A stretch of DNA of 47,950 bases from an uncultured Collinsella sp. (GCA_958421275.1 CATZLI010000011.1:1-47950); one strand, 5' to 3'; shown: positions 1 to 7,712, counted from the stretch's first letter. Notes: a model not told the origin generated them from the letters alone. Numbers and translations are program-made.

Positions 1-53
1 GCGCATTCGGCGAGATGCGTTTGCGAAAGTGGTCAATTTTAGATTAGCGCTAA

Positions 54-314
54 CAGGCCGTCCTGCGCAACCACCGGGGGCTGACGTCGGTCAAGCGCGT
101 GAAGGCGGTGTTCTGGTGGTGCCACGCGCACTCGGGGGACGCGAGGACGGCGCGCGAGAAGCTCGCCACGATGCCGACCGACGCGGACATCGACTTCCTG
201 TTCAGCGTCTACTCCGCCTCGCCGTCGCGCGAGGACGGAGGGCCGGAGTGGGGCGACAGGGCCGTGTGGGAGGACCTCCACCACAGGGACCCGTACCCGT
301 TCTGGCTGGATTAA
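54..314 (+). pseudogene. C-terminal fragment of an IS1249-like (IS256-group) transposase
   Basis: An open frame of 86 codons ends at TAA 312-314. It contains RNHRGLTSVKRVKAVFWWCH, which resembles the C-terminal part of IS1249-type DDE transposases as I remember them. In frame, a TAA lies immediately upstream (51-53), and the first 50 bases are AT-rich with stops and no transposase-like sequence, so the N-terminal and catalytic parts are missing. It is a decayed end fragment, not a functional enzyme. A GTG at 99 would give a 71-residue product, but no ribosome site supports it. The 30-bp sequence just downstream (339-368) recurs inverted at 47860-47889 and may be the element's terminal repeat. 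The family call is from memory. Confidence 0.5.
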
Positions 315-338
315 TGGATGGAAACGGGTGTTCTATCG

Positions 339-368
339 GGACACACATTTTGTCCTATAAGCCGCAAA
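339..368. repeat. 30-bp inverted repeat, left copy
   Basis: This 30-bp stretch starts GGACACACATTTTG and ends GCCGCAAA. Its exact reverse complement is at 47860-47889, and identity stops on both sides at exactly 30 bp. It lies 24 bp after the transposase-fragment stop codon, so it may be the right terminal inverted repeat of that insertion sequence. Its first 17 bases form a weak hairpin (GGACA/TGTCC). Confidence 0.7.
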
Positions 369-371
369 TAC

Positions 372-399
372 GGCGGAGGAGGAGGGATTCGAACCCGCC
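372..399 (-). other. tRNA-Ser 3'-end fragment (T-arm plus acceptor strand)
   Basis: Read on the minus strand, these 28 bases match the last part of a bacterial tRNA-Ser: a T-arm with GGGTTCGAATCCC followed by the acceptor strand TCCTCCTCCGCC. The rest of a tRNA is not present upstream on that strand. Such 3' fragments are usually left when an element integrates at a tRNA gene or when DNA next to one is transposed. It overlaps a 24-bp sequence (388-411) that recurs in the same orientation at 47818-47841 with two differences. Confidence 0.5.
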
Positions 400-411
400 A
401 GGGCGCGGAGC
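388..411. repeat. 24-bp T-arm-like direct repeat, left copy
   Basis: The segment begins TTCGAACCCG and ends GGGCGCGGAGC. A copy in the same orientation at 47818-47841 matches 22 of 24 positions. Both copies are followed within a few bases by a hairpin whose arms contain AAACGC and GCGTTT, so sequence plus hairpin looks like a repeated module. Its function is unknown. Confidence 0.6.
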
Positions 412-417
412 GTAAAG

Positions 418-441
418 AAAACGCGCCCGTGGCGCGTTTTT
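418..441 (+). terminator. Rho-independent terminator-like hairpin
   Basis: AAAACGCGCC and GGCGCGTTTT form a perfect 10-bp stem around a CGT loop, with a run of five T on the plus strand. No intact gene ends directly upstream. It could serve the transposase remnant or whatever gene the tRNA fragment came with. It is the first of three consecutive perfect stem-loops. Confidence 0.55.
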
Positions 442-450
442 AGCGCAGCG

Positions 451-498
451 CGGTCGGCGCAAGCCGACCGGATAAATTTTGAGCTCCGCTCAAAATTT
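451..498. repeat. Two further perfect stem-loops in tandem
   Basis: At 451-470, CGGTCGGC and GCCGACCG pair perfectly around a GCAA tetraloop. At 474-498, AAATTTTGAGC and GCTCAAAATTT form an 11-bp perfect stem around TCC. With the hairpin at 418-441 they make three stem-loops in about 80 bp. Neither has a T-run typical of a terminator. The rest of 315-723 holds only the repeats listed here and no convincing gene. Confidence 0.6.
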
Positions 499-552
499 GG
501 ACACCCCCTTATTCAGCCACGCCCCCATCGCGTTCGATCCCAGCCCATATCT

Positions 553-619
553 CAAACATGTACACCACCCTCCAAAGATGTCAAAAAATGTCGTTTTTGG
601 AGTGTGATGTACATGTTTG
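553..619. repeat. Palindromic repeat, upstream copy
   Basis: The outer arms CAAACATGTACA and TGTACATGTTTG are perfect inverted repeats. The palindrome continues inward through CCTCCAAA / TTTGGAG with two mismatches, leaving a T/A-rich centre of about 17 bases. Its reverse complement matches the sequence at 1753-1822 with about five substitutions over 62 bp, so the two copies face each other around the nuclease-like gene. It could be an operator, a mobile-element end or a bidirectional hairpin. Confidence 0.75.
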
Positions 620-723
620 CGTATGACGCGCACCGAGCATGAGTCGATTTGCTCGCATCCGGTATATTTCCCCACCTCAACGGACATAAGAATTTGGTGT
701 CAGCTCGAAGCGAGAGGTCCCCA

Positions 724-1731
724 ATGGATACTCCTGTTCTCATTTCGCATAAAACGGCGTGGCTCGTCCATCATGCACCGCGGAACCTGGTTCAAGCCGT
801 CGCACAACGCGACTACCAGATAGGCGTGCGGGACCTCTCTACCCAGCAACGCATCGCGCGCATTCGGCAGGCACTTACCGACTGCGGCATTCCGTCCACC
901 ATGCTCAAGACTATCGACATCTCCGTAGTATTTGCTTTCGAGCGAATTCGCACCAACGGTGTCACTTGCCACGTTCTCGGCCAAAACCTACCCTACGACC
1001 ATATTGACGAGCTTACGCCCGGCATCTTTATCACCGACGAAGCCTTCACCTTCGTGCTCGCTGCCGAGTGGATGGATAGGATCGAATACCTCGAGTATGG
1101 TTACGAAGTTTGCGGCGACTATCGCATGGGGCTCAATCCCTCTGACCCTTACACTGAGCAACCAACCACCACCTCCAAGGACGAAATTGTCGAGCTACTC
1201 GATCGGCACCCCGGCAAACCCGGCGCCACACGCGCCAGACTCGCGCTCAGACACATCTACGACCACTCAGCCTCGCCCATGGAGACCGCATCGTCCATCA
1301 CCCTCTCGCTCCCAACAAGCGAAGGCGGCGTTGGTATCCGAGGTATCGAGCTCAACAGACCACTCGAAATCCCTCAACGTCTTCGGCATTGCACAAAAGC
1401 CCGAACGCTCAAAATCGACGCTCTTGTTACCTATAAGCGCAGAGAACTCGGCATCGAATATAAGGGCGGCTTTCACGATGAGACCGAGCGCAAGGGCGCA
1501 GATGCGGAACGAGAGGCCGTGCTCGCCCAAATGGGATATCGAATCGTTACGCTCACCTCGGCACAGTTCGCGAATCAGCTTGCCTTTCACCGCGCCATGA
1601 ACAGCATTCGCGAAGCACTCGGTATGCCCCGCTGCACGGACGCCGAGTACCAGCGAAAGCAGAACGAACTGCGCAAGGCACTTATCCGCAACTGGAAGAG
1701 CGCGCAGGGCGAAGACGCGCCTTCCGAGTAG
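724..1731 (+). CDS. Predicted PD-(D/E)XK nuclease-like protein (DUF559/AbiEi-like)
   Basis: 335 residues, function not established. The C-terminal third looks like a PD-(D/E)XK nuclease core of the DUF559/Vsr type: Asp232 in KIDAL, Glu245 and Lys247 in GIEYKG, then a charged helix and the strand MGYRIVTLT. A Glu at about 187 could complete the site. Residues 40-65 look helical and may be a small DNA-binding module. The overall plan recalls AbiEi-type or DUF559 proteins common in Coriobacteriia; this is from memory, not a search. I chose ATG 724 over an in-frame start at 649 because GAGAGG lies just upstream. No partner toxin or methylase gene is adjacent. Inverted palindromic repeats flank the gene on both sides, which suggests either autoregulation or mobility as a unit. 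Confidence 0.6.
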   Translation: MDTPVLISHKTAWLVHHAPRNLVQAVAQRDYQIGVRDLSTQQRIARIRQALTDCGIPSTMLKTIDISVVFAFERIRTNGVTCHVLGQNLPYDHIDELTPGIFITDEAFTFVLAAEWMDRIEYLEYGYEVCGDYRMGLNPSDPYTEQPTTTSKDEIVELLDRHPGKPGATRARLALRHIYDHSASPMETASSITLSLPTSEGGVGIRGIELNRPLEIPQRLRHCTKARTLKIDALVTYKRRELGIEYKGGFHDETERKGADAEREAVLAQMGYRIVTLTSAQFANQLAFHRAMNSIREALGMPRCTDAEYQRKQNELRKALIRNWKSAQGEDAPSE

Positions 1732-1752
1732 CGTCATCCCAGCACGCCCCAA

Positions 1753-1822
1753 CCAAAACATGTACATCACCCTCCAAAACCGACATTTTTTGACATCTTT
1801 GGAGGCTGATGTACACGTTTGG
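1753..1822. repeat. Palindromic repeat, downstream copy (inverted)
   Basis: This copy reads ACATGTACATCACCCTCC... to ...GATGTACACGTTTGG and is an imperfect palindrome around GACATTTTTTGACATC. It is the inverted counterpart of 553-619 and begins about 20 bases after the nuclease-like gene's stop. Because compensating arms are retained in both copies, the hairpin or dyad itself may be under selection. Confidence 0.75.
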
Positions 1823-1935
1823 TGCCTACGCCCCCACCCAGTCCCAACCGTTTACCGAGCAATAGGGTCGCCACGCCCGCCAACCATGTACTATGTACGG
1901 GCATTGTCTAAACCCACAATCCAAAGGACCCCATC

Positions 1936-2625
1936 TTGCCCGTCGTCGCCGCCATAACCATTACCTCACATGCCTCGGATGCCATGGTCGCTATTCCGTT
2001 TTGGCTCGAGATGTTCGCTGTTGTCGCTGCATCGATCTCGGGTGTACTGGTTGCGCGCGAGCACAAGCTCGACCTGGTGGGCGCGGTCGCGCTCGCGGTG
2101 GTCTGCGGTCTGGGCGGCGGTCTTTTGCGCGATATGACGCTGCAGGTGGGCAACGTTTACATCCTCAACCAGCCGATGGCGCTCCCGCTTTCCATTGCCA
2201 CGGCAGCCATCATCTATATCTTCCCGGCTATCGTCGACAAGCCCGAAAAACTCATTCCCCTGCTCGACATCATCTCGGTCGGCATCTACGCCGCCACTGG
2301 AGCAGACAAGGCGCTGGTCTACGGCTTTGCGCCGGCGGTGTGCATCATGATGGGCTTTTTCACCGCGGTGGGCGGCGGCATGTTGCGCGACGGCTTTATG
2401 GGCGTGGTTCCGGGCATTTTCCAACGTACTAACTTTTACGCCATCGCCGCCATCGCCGGATCGACAAGCTACGTGTGTCTCGTTATGAGCGGCATCATGA
2501 GCAATGTCGCCGCGCTGATCGTATGCGTTGTCGTGACCATGGGTCTGCGCTGGCTCTCGCTGCGCTTTGACATCAAAAGCCCCACCGAGGAAGACATCGC
2601 ACGCTTTTTGCACCGCAAAAAATAG
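1936..2625 (+). CDS. TRIC/UPF0126-family membrane protein
   Basis: 229 residues, mostly hydrophobic, with about seven predicted membrane segments. Two glycine-rich repeats stand out: GLGGGLLRD near residue 60 and VGGGMLRDG near residue 150. This internal duplication is typical of the UPF0126/TRIC (trimeric intracellular cation channel) family, thought to conduct monovalent cations. The tail is basic (FLHRKK). The start shown is TTG 1936, preceded by AAAGGA at a good distance. ATG 1984 (16 codons later) is the alternative, but its upstream sequence is poorer. It is probably transcribed alone. The substrate cannot be told from the sequence. Confidence 0.8.
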   Translation: MPVVAAITITSHASDAMVAIPFWLEMFAVVAASISGVLVAREHKLDLVGAVALAVVCGLGGGLLRDMTLQVGNVYILNQPMALPLSIATAAIIYIFPAIVDKPEKLIPLLDIISVGIYAATGADKALVYGFAPAVCIMMGFFTAVGGGMLRDGFMGVVPGIFQRTNFYAIAAIAGSTSYVCLVMSGIMSNVAALIVCVVVTMGLRWLSLRFDIKSPTEEDIARFLHRKK

Positions 2626-2732
2626 GTGGCGCGGGCCCATCCTTCGAAATGCAACCGAGAGGTTCTTTTAGAGCGCCCGCGCGTTGGGTACCCTGTTAGG
2701 TATATGCCGAACACCTAGCAAAAGGATCAACC

Positions 2733-3878
2733 ATGGCTTTCAATCAAACCGCGGCGGCGCCGTCACACAAGATGCGTCGCTGCCTGCTTATGGCATTCGC
2801 GCTCATCGCGCTGGCGCTCACTGCACTTCCCACGGCGTCGTTCGCCGGCACAGACACCGCCGGCAACGTACTTGCAACCGAAGCTGACTCGGATCCGTCC
2901 AGCGCCGAGGGTGACCTGTACTGGGCCGGCCAAAGCCTTAACCTAGACGATGCCTCCATCGGCCGCGATATTATCGCGGCGGGCGAGAGCCTATCGATTC
3001 GCGACTGCACCGTAGGCGGCGCTATTCGCCTGGCGGCGCGCACCATCGATATCTCCAAAACCGCAATCGATGGCAGCGTGACGGTAGCCGGTCAGCATGT
3101 CGTGCTCAACACCGGTAGCACCGCCAACTGTTTTTACGCGATGGGCGAGACGGTTGCCCTGCGCGGCTCTACCAAGTCGGCAGCGCTCGCGGGCGACACG
3201 GTGACCATCGATGGCACCGTCGAGGGCGATGTCGAGGTTTGGGCCGACAAACTCATCCTAGGCAAGAACGCCCACATCACCGGCACCGTGAACGCGCACG
3301 TCTCCGAGGACCCCGAGCGCGCCGCGGGAGCCGAAGTCGGCGCGCTCAAGATCGACCGCACCGAGAACGAAGATACTTCCACCGTTAACGATGTCATCGG
3401 CGGTATCGTCGCCGCGGCACTCTCGACCTGCTTTGTCGCCCTGCTACTCGAGCTCGTCTTTCCGCGCGCGACCGCCAGCGCCGCCGGCATGCTCCACCAG
3501 CGCCCCACGCCCCTGTGGGTGAGCGGTCTTCTGGGTACGATTGCTATAGCCCCCGCCGTCCTACTGTTGATTATCTCTATCGCTGGCCTGTCGCTTGCCG
3601 GAGCCCTCATGTGCGGCGTTATCGGCATCGCATTGGTGTCGAGCGCCTTTGCGGGGTGCGCGATCGCCCGCATGGTCGGACACAGCCAAAACCGCTACGC
3701 CATGGCAGCCGTGGGTGGCATCGCCGCAGGCGCCCTCACAGGGCTTCCCCTCGTAGGCGGCTTCATCAGCGGCGTGGCCTTTGTCTTTATGCTCGGCTAC
3801 ATCATCCAGATCATCTGGCGCAACGCCCGCCTCAAGCCGCAGCAGCCGACTAACACGCCGGGACTCCCCACCGCTTAG
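2733..3878 (+). CDS. Membrane-anchored bactofilin-like (polymer-forming cytoskeletal) protein
   Basis: 381 residues. A hydrophobic segment at 17-38 ending ASFA-GT looks like a signal peptide. Residues about 65-190 are regularly spaced short hydrophobic strands (SIGRDIIAAG, TVGGAIRLAA, AIDGSVTVAG, TVEGDVEVWA), as in the right-handed beta-helix of bactofilins. Residues about 220-362 hold four or five membrane segments. Canonical bactofilins are short, cytoplasmic and lack both the leader and this membrane domain, so here the helix would lie outside the cell. ATG 2733 has AAAGGA upstream. The role may be in envelope organisation; this is inference. A strong hairpin follows the stop. Confidence 0.7.
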   Translation: MAFNQTAAAPSHKMRRCLLMAFALIALALTALPTASFAGTDTAGNVLATEADSDPSSAEGDLYWAGQSLNLDDASIGRDIIAAGESLSIRDCTVGGAIRLAARTIDISKTAIDGSVTVAGQHVVLNTGSTANCFYAMGETVALRGSTKSAALAGDTVTIDGTVEGDVEVWADKLILGKNAHITGTVNAHVSEDPERAAGAEVGALKIDRTENEDTSTVNDVIGGIVAAALSTCFVALLLELVFPRATASAAGMLHQRPTPLWVSGLLGTIAIAPAVLLLIISIAGLSLAGALMCGVIGIALVSSAFAGCAIARMVGHSQNRYAMAAVGGIAAGALTGLPLVGGFISGVAFVFMLGYIIQIIWRNARLKPQQPTNTPGLPTA

Positions 3879-3885
3879 CAGCTAA

Positions 3886-3918
3886 CCGCCACAAAGATGC
3901 CAAGCACCTTTGTGGCGG
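3886..3918 (+). terminator. Hairpin downstream of the bactofilin-like gene
   Basis: CCGCCACAAAG and CTTTGTGGCGG form a perfect 11-bp stem eight bases after the stop codon. It lacks a T-run, so it may be a weak terminator or a 3'-stabilising hairpin. Confidence 0.45.
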
Positions 3919-3942
3919 CGCAAACGAACCTGCCCCTTGCAC

Positions 3943-3981
3943 AAGAAAGGGCGCCGACCATCGCGGTCGACGCCCTTTCTT
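3943..3981 (-). terminator. Rho-independent terminator of typA
   Basis: AAGAAAGGGCG and CGCCCTTTCTT form an 11-bp stem around a loop that can itself pair (CGACC/GGTCG). It lies 25 bases beyond the typA stop on the minus strand. The arm ends supply an A/T-rich tract. Confidence 0.75.
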
Positions 3982-4005
3982 GTTAGACGCTATAAAGCCC
4001 AGCGC

Positions 4006-5844
4006 TTATTTGTTGACCTGGCCGGCGCGAACGGCAGCCTTCTTGCGGTCGGTGGCGTTGAGCAGACGCTTGCGCAGGCGGATGTTCTTGGGAGTGATCT
4101 CCACCAGCTCATCGTCGGCGATGTACTCCAGCGCCTCCTCCAGTGAGAAGGTGCGGGGCGGCACCAGCTGGACGGAGATATCGGAGGTCGAGGAACGCTG
4201 GTTGCCCAGGTTCTTGGTACGGGCGATGTTGACGACCATGTCGCCGGCCTTGCTGCGCTCGCCCACGATCATGCCCTCATAGCACTCGGTGCCCGGCTCA
4301 ACAAACAGCTGGCCGCGCTCCTGCAGCGTACCCAGAGCGTAGGCAACGGCCTTCTCGGTGGTCATGGAGATCATGGCGCCGTTCTGACGGTTGCCGATCT
4401 CGCCGGCGTAAGGACCATACTCCAGGAAGGTGTGGTAGAACACGCCCTCGCCGTGGGTGACGTTCATGATGCGGTTCTTAAGACCTATGATGCCGCGGGT
4501 CGGAATCTTAAACTCGAGGTGCGTCACGATGCCCGAGGTATCCATGCTCGTCATGATGCCGCCGGAGGTGCCGAAGACCTCAACGACCTTGCCCGAGTAC
4601 TCGTCCGGGCACTCGACGACGGCCTGCTCGACAGGCTCCATCTTGTTGCCGTTCTCGTCCTTCTTAAACAGAACGCGGGGACGGCCGACCTGGAACTCAA
4701 AGCCCTCGCGGCGCATGGACTCCATCAGGACGGACAGGTGCAGAATGCCGCGGCCCGAGACCTCGACGCCGCTCTTGTCCTCGAGCTCCTCGATCTTCAT
4801 AGTCACGTTGTTCTCGGCCTCGTTGAACAGGCGCTCCTTGAGCTGACGGGCGCCCACGATGTCGCCATCACGGCCGACGAGCGGGGAGGTCGAAGCCTCA
4901 AAGACGATGGACAGGGTCGGCGGGTCGATCTCGATGGGCTCGAGCTCGACAGGGTTCTCGGGATCGGTGTAGACATCGCCGATATCGGTGCGGTCGATAC
5001 CCACGACAGCGGCGATGTCGCCTGCGCCGACTTCCTGGCACTCGGTGCGGCCCAGGTAGTCGAAGGTAAAGAGCTGCTTGACGGTAGCGGTGGCGCTGGA
5101 GCCGTCGTTCTTGACAACCAGGATCTGGTCGCCCTGGTGGATGGTGCCAGAGTACACGCGGCCGATACCGATGCGACCGACGAAGTTGGAGTGGTCGATG
5201 GTCACGCACTGCATGGCCAGCGGGGCGTTCTCGTCAACCTCGGGCGCGGGCATGTCGTCAATGATCATATCGAGCAGCGGATACATGTCCATGTTGCCGT
5301 CGTTGGGGTCAAGGCGGGCAAAGCCATTCATGGCGCTGGCGTAGACCACGTGCTCCATGGCGAACTCAAGCTGGTCGTCGGTAGCGCCCAGGTCGGCCAT
5401 AAGGTCGAGGCAGTCGTTGTAGGCCTTCTCGGGGTTGGCACCCGGACGGTCGATCTTGTTGATGACGATCATGATCTTAAGGCCGGTGTCGATAGCGTGA
5501 CGCAGCACGAAGCGGGTCTGGGGCATGGGGCCCTCAAAAGCGTCGACCAGCAGCAGGGCGCCGTCGGCCATACGCAGCACGCGCTCGACCTCGCCGCCAA
5601 AGTCGGCGTGGCCCGGGGTGTCGATGACGTTGATCTTGACGTCCTTGTACTCGATAGAGATGTTCTTGGCGAGAATCGTAATGCCGCGCTCGCGCTCCTG
5701 GTCGTTGGAATCCAGGACGCGGTCCTCGACCTGCTGGTTGGCACGGAAGGCGTCCGTGGCACGCAGGAGCTTGTCGACCATCGTCGTCTTGCCGTGGTCG
5801 ACGTGAGCGATGATGGCGATGTTCCTCAGATTGTCTACGCGCAT
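4006..5844 (-). CDS. typA: Ribosome-associated GTPase TypA/BipA
   Basis: 612 residues, full length for the family. TypA/BipA is a translational GTPase related to EF-G that acts on the ribosome, helping large-subunit assembly and growth under stress. Visible motifs are the P-loop AHVDHGKT (13-20), the switch region ERERGITI (50-57), DTPGH (75-79) and NKID (129-132). EF-G-like domain II, III and V sequence and the BipA-specific C-terminal domain follow (RIMNVTHGEGVFYHTF, GEIGNRQNGAM). The first codon is ATG 5844 with AGGGGA upstream. The gene stands alone with its own terminator. The roughly 115-bp spacer before the next gene should hold its promoter, but I see no clear boxes. Confidence 0.96.
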   Translation of the reverse strand: MRVDNLRNIAIIAHVDHGKTTMVDKLLRATDAFRANQQVEDRVLDSNDQERERGITILAKNISIEYKDVKINVIDTPGHADFGGEVERVLRMADGALLLVDAFEGPMPQTRFVLRHAIDTGLKIMIVINKIDRPGANPEKAYNDCLDLMADLGATDDQLEFAMEHVVYASAMNGFARLDPNDGNMDMYPLLDMIIDDMPAPEVDENAPLAMQCVTIDHSNFVGRIGIGRVYSGTIHQGDQILVVKNDGSSATATVKQLFTFDYLGRTECQEVGAGDIAAVVGIDRTDIGDVYTDPENPVELEPIEIDPPTLSIVFEASTSPLVGRDGDIVGARQLKERLFNEAENNVTMKIEELEDKSGVEVSGRGILHLSVLMESMRREGFEFQVGRPRVLFKKDENGNKMEPVEQAVVECPDEYSGKVVEVFGTSGGIMTSMDTSGIVTHLEFKIPTRGIIGLKNRIMNVTHGEGVFYHTFLEYGPYAGEIGNRQNGAMISMTTEKAVAYALGTLQERGQLFVEPGTECYEGMIVGERSKAGDMVVNIARTKNLGNQRSSTSDISVQLVPPRTFSLEEALEYIADDELVEITPKNIRLRKRLLNATDRKKAAVRAGQVNK

Positions 5845-5961
5845 GTAGTTCCCCTATCTTCTATCTATATACAACCGGCACGCGTATGCGACCCACCCAG
5901 CAATGCAACGCTCGGCGGGAATATTGAGCCTTTTACCGAAAACTCGTTTATTTTAGCGATT

Positions 5962-6411
5962 TTAGATGAGAGGGGTTTCCTCACCTGCAGGTTCAGGGTC
6001 GCTCCACATAAAACCATCGCCGGCGCCCATGCCCTCATACAGCACATATGCCGAAAAACCACTCTCGAGCGTGGTTTCGAAGAAGCTCACGAGCAGAGCG
6101 TCGTGATAGCCGCCGTCAATCTCGACGCAGCCGGTGTAGCCGATGGCATATCGGGCGATACGGCCCAGGCCCTCGTCCTTAAGACCCATCTTGTGCTCGG
6201 AGATAAAGTTGGTGGCCGCCTCCAGGCACGCCTCTTCGCCGTCCTCGTCGAGCGCCGCCAGATAGCGGTTGGAAGCAGCGTCCTCAATTGCCACGACCAC
6301 GCCCGGGTTCTCGCCCGCAGCCAGGTCGTCCAAGAAGGCGCCGATCAGATCGCACACCATGGCGTCGAGCTCGGCGGAGACGTTACCGGCGTCCTGCATA
6401 TCCTGTGCCAT
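5962..6411 (-). CDS. Hypothetical protein, 149 residues
   Basis: I do not recognise this family. The product is acidic and soluble, with no signal peptide or membrane segment. The N-terminal half is helical (DAMVCDLIGAFLDDLAAG). A central segment (NRYLAALDEDGEEACLEAATNFIS) and a C-terminal part with aromatic strands (YAIGYTGCVEID, HDALLVSFFETTLESGFSAYVLYEG) follow. GGAAGGT precedes ATG 6411, and codon use matches its neighbours, which supports a real gene. It follows the 128-residue membrane-protein gene and the DUF151 gene in the same direction with a 30-base gap, so the three probably form an operon. Confidence 0.7.
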   Translation of the reverse strand: MAQDMQDAGNVSAELDAMVCDLIGAFLDDLAAGENPGVVVAIEDAASNRYLAALDEDGEEACLEAATNFISEHKMGLKDEGLGRIARYAIGYTGCVEIDGGYHDALLVSFFETTLESGFSAYVLYEGMGAGDGFMWSDPEPAGEETPLI

Positions 6412-6441
6412 CTTTAGACCTTCCCATCGAGTCTGGCGTCG

Positions 6442-6828
6442 TTACAGTTCTTGTGCCTCGGCGGCGATCTTGGCGGCAGCGTCGCGGGCGCGCATCATGT
6501 CCGCCGCGCGCTTGTCGAGCACCTTGATCTGACTGGTCAGCATTACTGCATCGGCCACACCCCAGATCACCAGGCCCGTAGAGATCGAAAACCCAAGCGC
6601 ACCAACTGTACCACGAAGGCGCGAGCAGATTGCCGCGACAAGGACGGAGACGACAACCATCTTGATAAACGAGCCGCGGCGCTCGCGAAGCGTGCGGGCC
6701 TGCGTCACATAGGCAATGCGAGCCGCCTCAGAAGCCTCCGAGCGCATCTGGGCCTCGCGCGCAATGGCCGCCGCCTCAGCCGATACGCGGGTACCCATCA
6801 GCGACTTCTCCGCTCGCGTGCCAGACAT
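6442..6828 (-). CDS. Hypothetical small membrane protein, 128 residues
   Basis: Family not recognised. Residues 14-50 are an Ala/Arg/Glu-rich helix, likely coiled coil. Residues about 55-69 and 74-98 are hydrophobic and probably cross the membrane as a hairpin. The C-terminal tail is again an amphipathic charged helix (KRAADMMRARDAAAKIAAEAQ). The ATG follows the DUF151 gene's stop codon directly, so translation is probably coupled and the two proteins made together. Confidence 0.7.
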   Translation of the reverse strand: MSGTRAEKSLMGTRVSAEAAAIAREAQMRSEASEAARIAYVTQARTLRERRGSFIKMVVVSVLVAAICSRLRGTVGALGFSISTGLVIWGVADAVMLTSQIKVLDKRAADMMRARDAAAKIAAEAQEL

Positions 6829-7329
6829 TTAGAAGTCATCGGGGGAGAGCGTATGGACGAACTCGTCGAACTTCTCGAACTCCTGCTCGTCGTCAACTTC
6901 CTCGGCATGGGCAGAAACGGTGCCCAGGCGATTCATGATGTCGTCCTCCACAAACATGGGGGCATTGCTGCGCACGGCAAGGGCAATGGCATCACTGGGA
7001 CGGGCGTCGATCTTGCGCTCGCCACCATCGGCCAGTACGACGATCGTCGCGTAGAACACCGGCGGCTCGGCGCGAACGATCTCGATGCGCTCGAGCTTGG
7101 CGCCCAGGGCGCCAACAGTATCGAGCAACAAGTCATGGGTAATCGGGCGCTCGGCGCGGCCGCTATCGATACCACGGCTAATGGCAGCAGCTTCAAACGA
7201 ACCAGTCTGAATGGAAAGGGAGCGCAGCGGCGCGGGCGAGTCCGATTTGCTGCAGCGCTCGCGAAGCACGATAAGCGATGGCACGGGACCGGCGGCCATG
7301 ACGATGGTCTCTATGTCGACACGAACCAT
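6829..7329 (-). CDS. Bifunctional nuclease (BFN/DUF151) domain protein
   Basis: 166 residues. The sequence fits the BFN/DUF151 domain: RSLSIQTGSFEAAAISRGI, then ERPITHDLLLDTVGALGAKLERI, then the characteristic ARPSDAIALAVRSNAPMFV. Members are reported to have DNase and RNase activity or to act as small regulators; activity here is not shown. The tail after about residue 140 is acidic (EEVDDEQEFEKFDEF). I chose ATG 7329 because GGAGG lies six bases upstream; a start at 7377 would run through this site. It is the first gene of a probable three-gene operon. Confidence 0.85.
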   Translation of the reverse strand: MVRVDIETIVMAAGPVPSLIVLRERCSKSDSPAPLRSLSIQTGSFEAAAISRGIDSGRAERPITHDLLLDTVGALGAKLERIEIVRAEPPVFYATIVVLADGGERKIDARPSDAIALAVRSNAPMFVEDDIMNRLGTVSAHAEEVDDEQEFEKFDEFVHTLSPDDF

Positions 7330-7443
7330 GGAACACCTCCGGTACGTAGCGGTTAACACGCGGCGAGGTCGCCGCATTGAATAGCTATACTACCCAATCT
7401 TTCGCACAGCACACAAAACCAAAATGAGATTTATCGCAGACAA

Positions 7444-7476
7444 GAAAAAAGCCCCGAGGCAACGCCCCAGGGCTCT
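7444..7476 (-). terminator. Terminator after tRNA-Ile (first copy)
   Basis: On the minus strand AGCCCTGGGGC pairs with GCCTCGGGGCT (two wobble pairs), followed by TTTTTT. It ends the tRNA-Ile/Ala transcript. Confidence 0.8.
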
Positions 7477-7488
7477 TCACAGTTTTGA

Positions 7489-7565
7489 TGGTGGACCTGA
7501 CAAGATTCGAACTTGTGACCTCCCGGTTATCAGCCGGACGCTCTAACCAACTGAGCTACAGGTCC
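7489..7565 (-). tRNA. tRNA-Ile (GAU)
   Basis: The minus strand folds as a 77-nt tRNA: acceptor GGACCTG/CAGGTCC, D-arm AGCTCAG, anticodon loop with GAT, T-arm with GTTCGAAT, and an encoded CCA. It is identical to the copy at 7713-7789. No rRNA genes are adjacent, although tRNA-Ile and tRNA-Ala are often inside rRNA operons. Confidence 0.95.
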
Positions 7566-7569
7566 ATCA

Positions 7570-7645
7570 TGGTGGAGGTTAGGGGGATCGAACCCCTGAC
7601 CTCAGGCTTGCAAAGCCCGCGCTCTCCCAGCTGAGCTAAACCCCC
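7570..7645 (-). tRNA. tRNA-Ala (UGC)
   Basis: A 76-nt tRNA on the minus strand: acceptor GGGGGTT/AACCTCC with one G-U pair, anticodon TGC, T-loop TTCGATC, CCA encoded. It lies five bases from tRNA-Ile and is probably co-transcribed with it. Confidence 0.95.
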
Positions 7646-7656
7646 ACGGAGACAGT

Positions 7657-7701
7657 AATAAACACCCCAGCGGCGACTCGGCTCTCGCTGGGGTGTTTAT
7701 T
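7657..7701 (-). terminator. Terminator between tRNA-Ile (second copy) and tRNA-Ala
   Basis: AATAAACACCCCAGCG and CGCTGGGGTGTTTATT form a perfect 16-bp stem. It follows the upstream tRNA-Ile copy, so the second tRNA-Ile and the Ala-Ile pair appear to be separate transcription units. Confidence 0.7.
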
Positions 7702-7712
7702 GCGAAAGAAAG

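Noticed and set aside
29..415. A 128-codon frame at the left edge
   Set aside because: It crosses the transposase remnant in another frame and runs through the terminal repeat and tRNA-Ser fragment. Its composition is Arg/Pro/Gly-rich as expected for an out-of-frame read.
553..1822. Invertible (phase-variable) switch
   Set aside because: Inverted repeats flank the gene, but there is no recombinase in the window and the gene carries its own upstream leader between the repeats, so inversion would not obviously switch a promoter. I kept the repeat finding without this claim.
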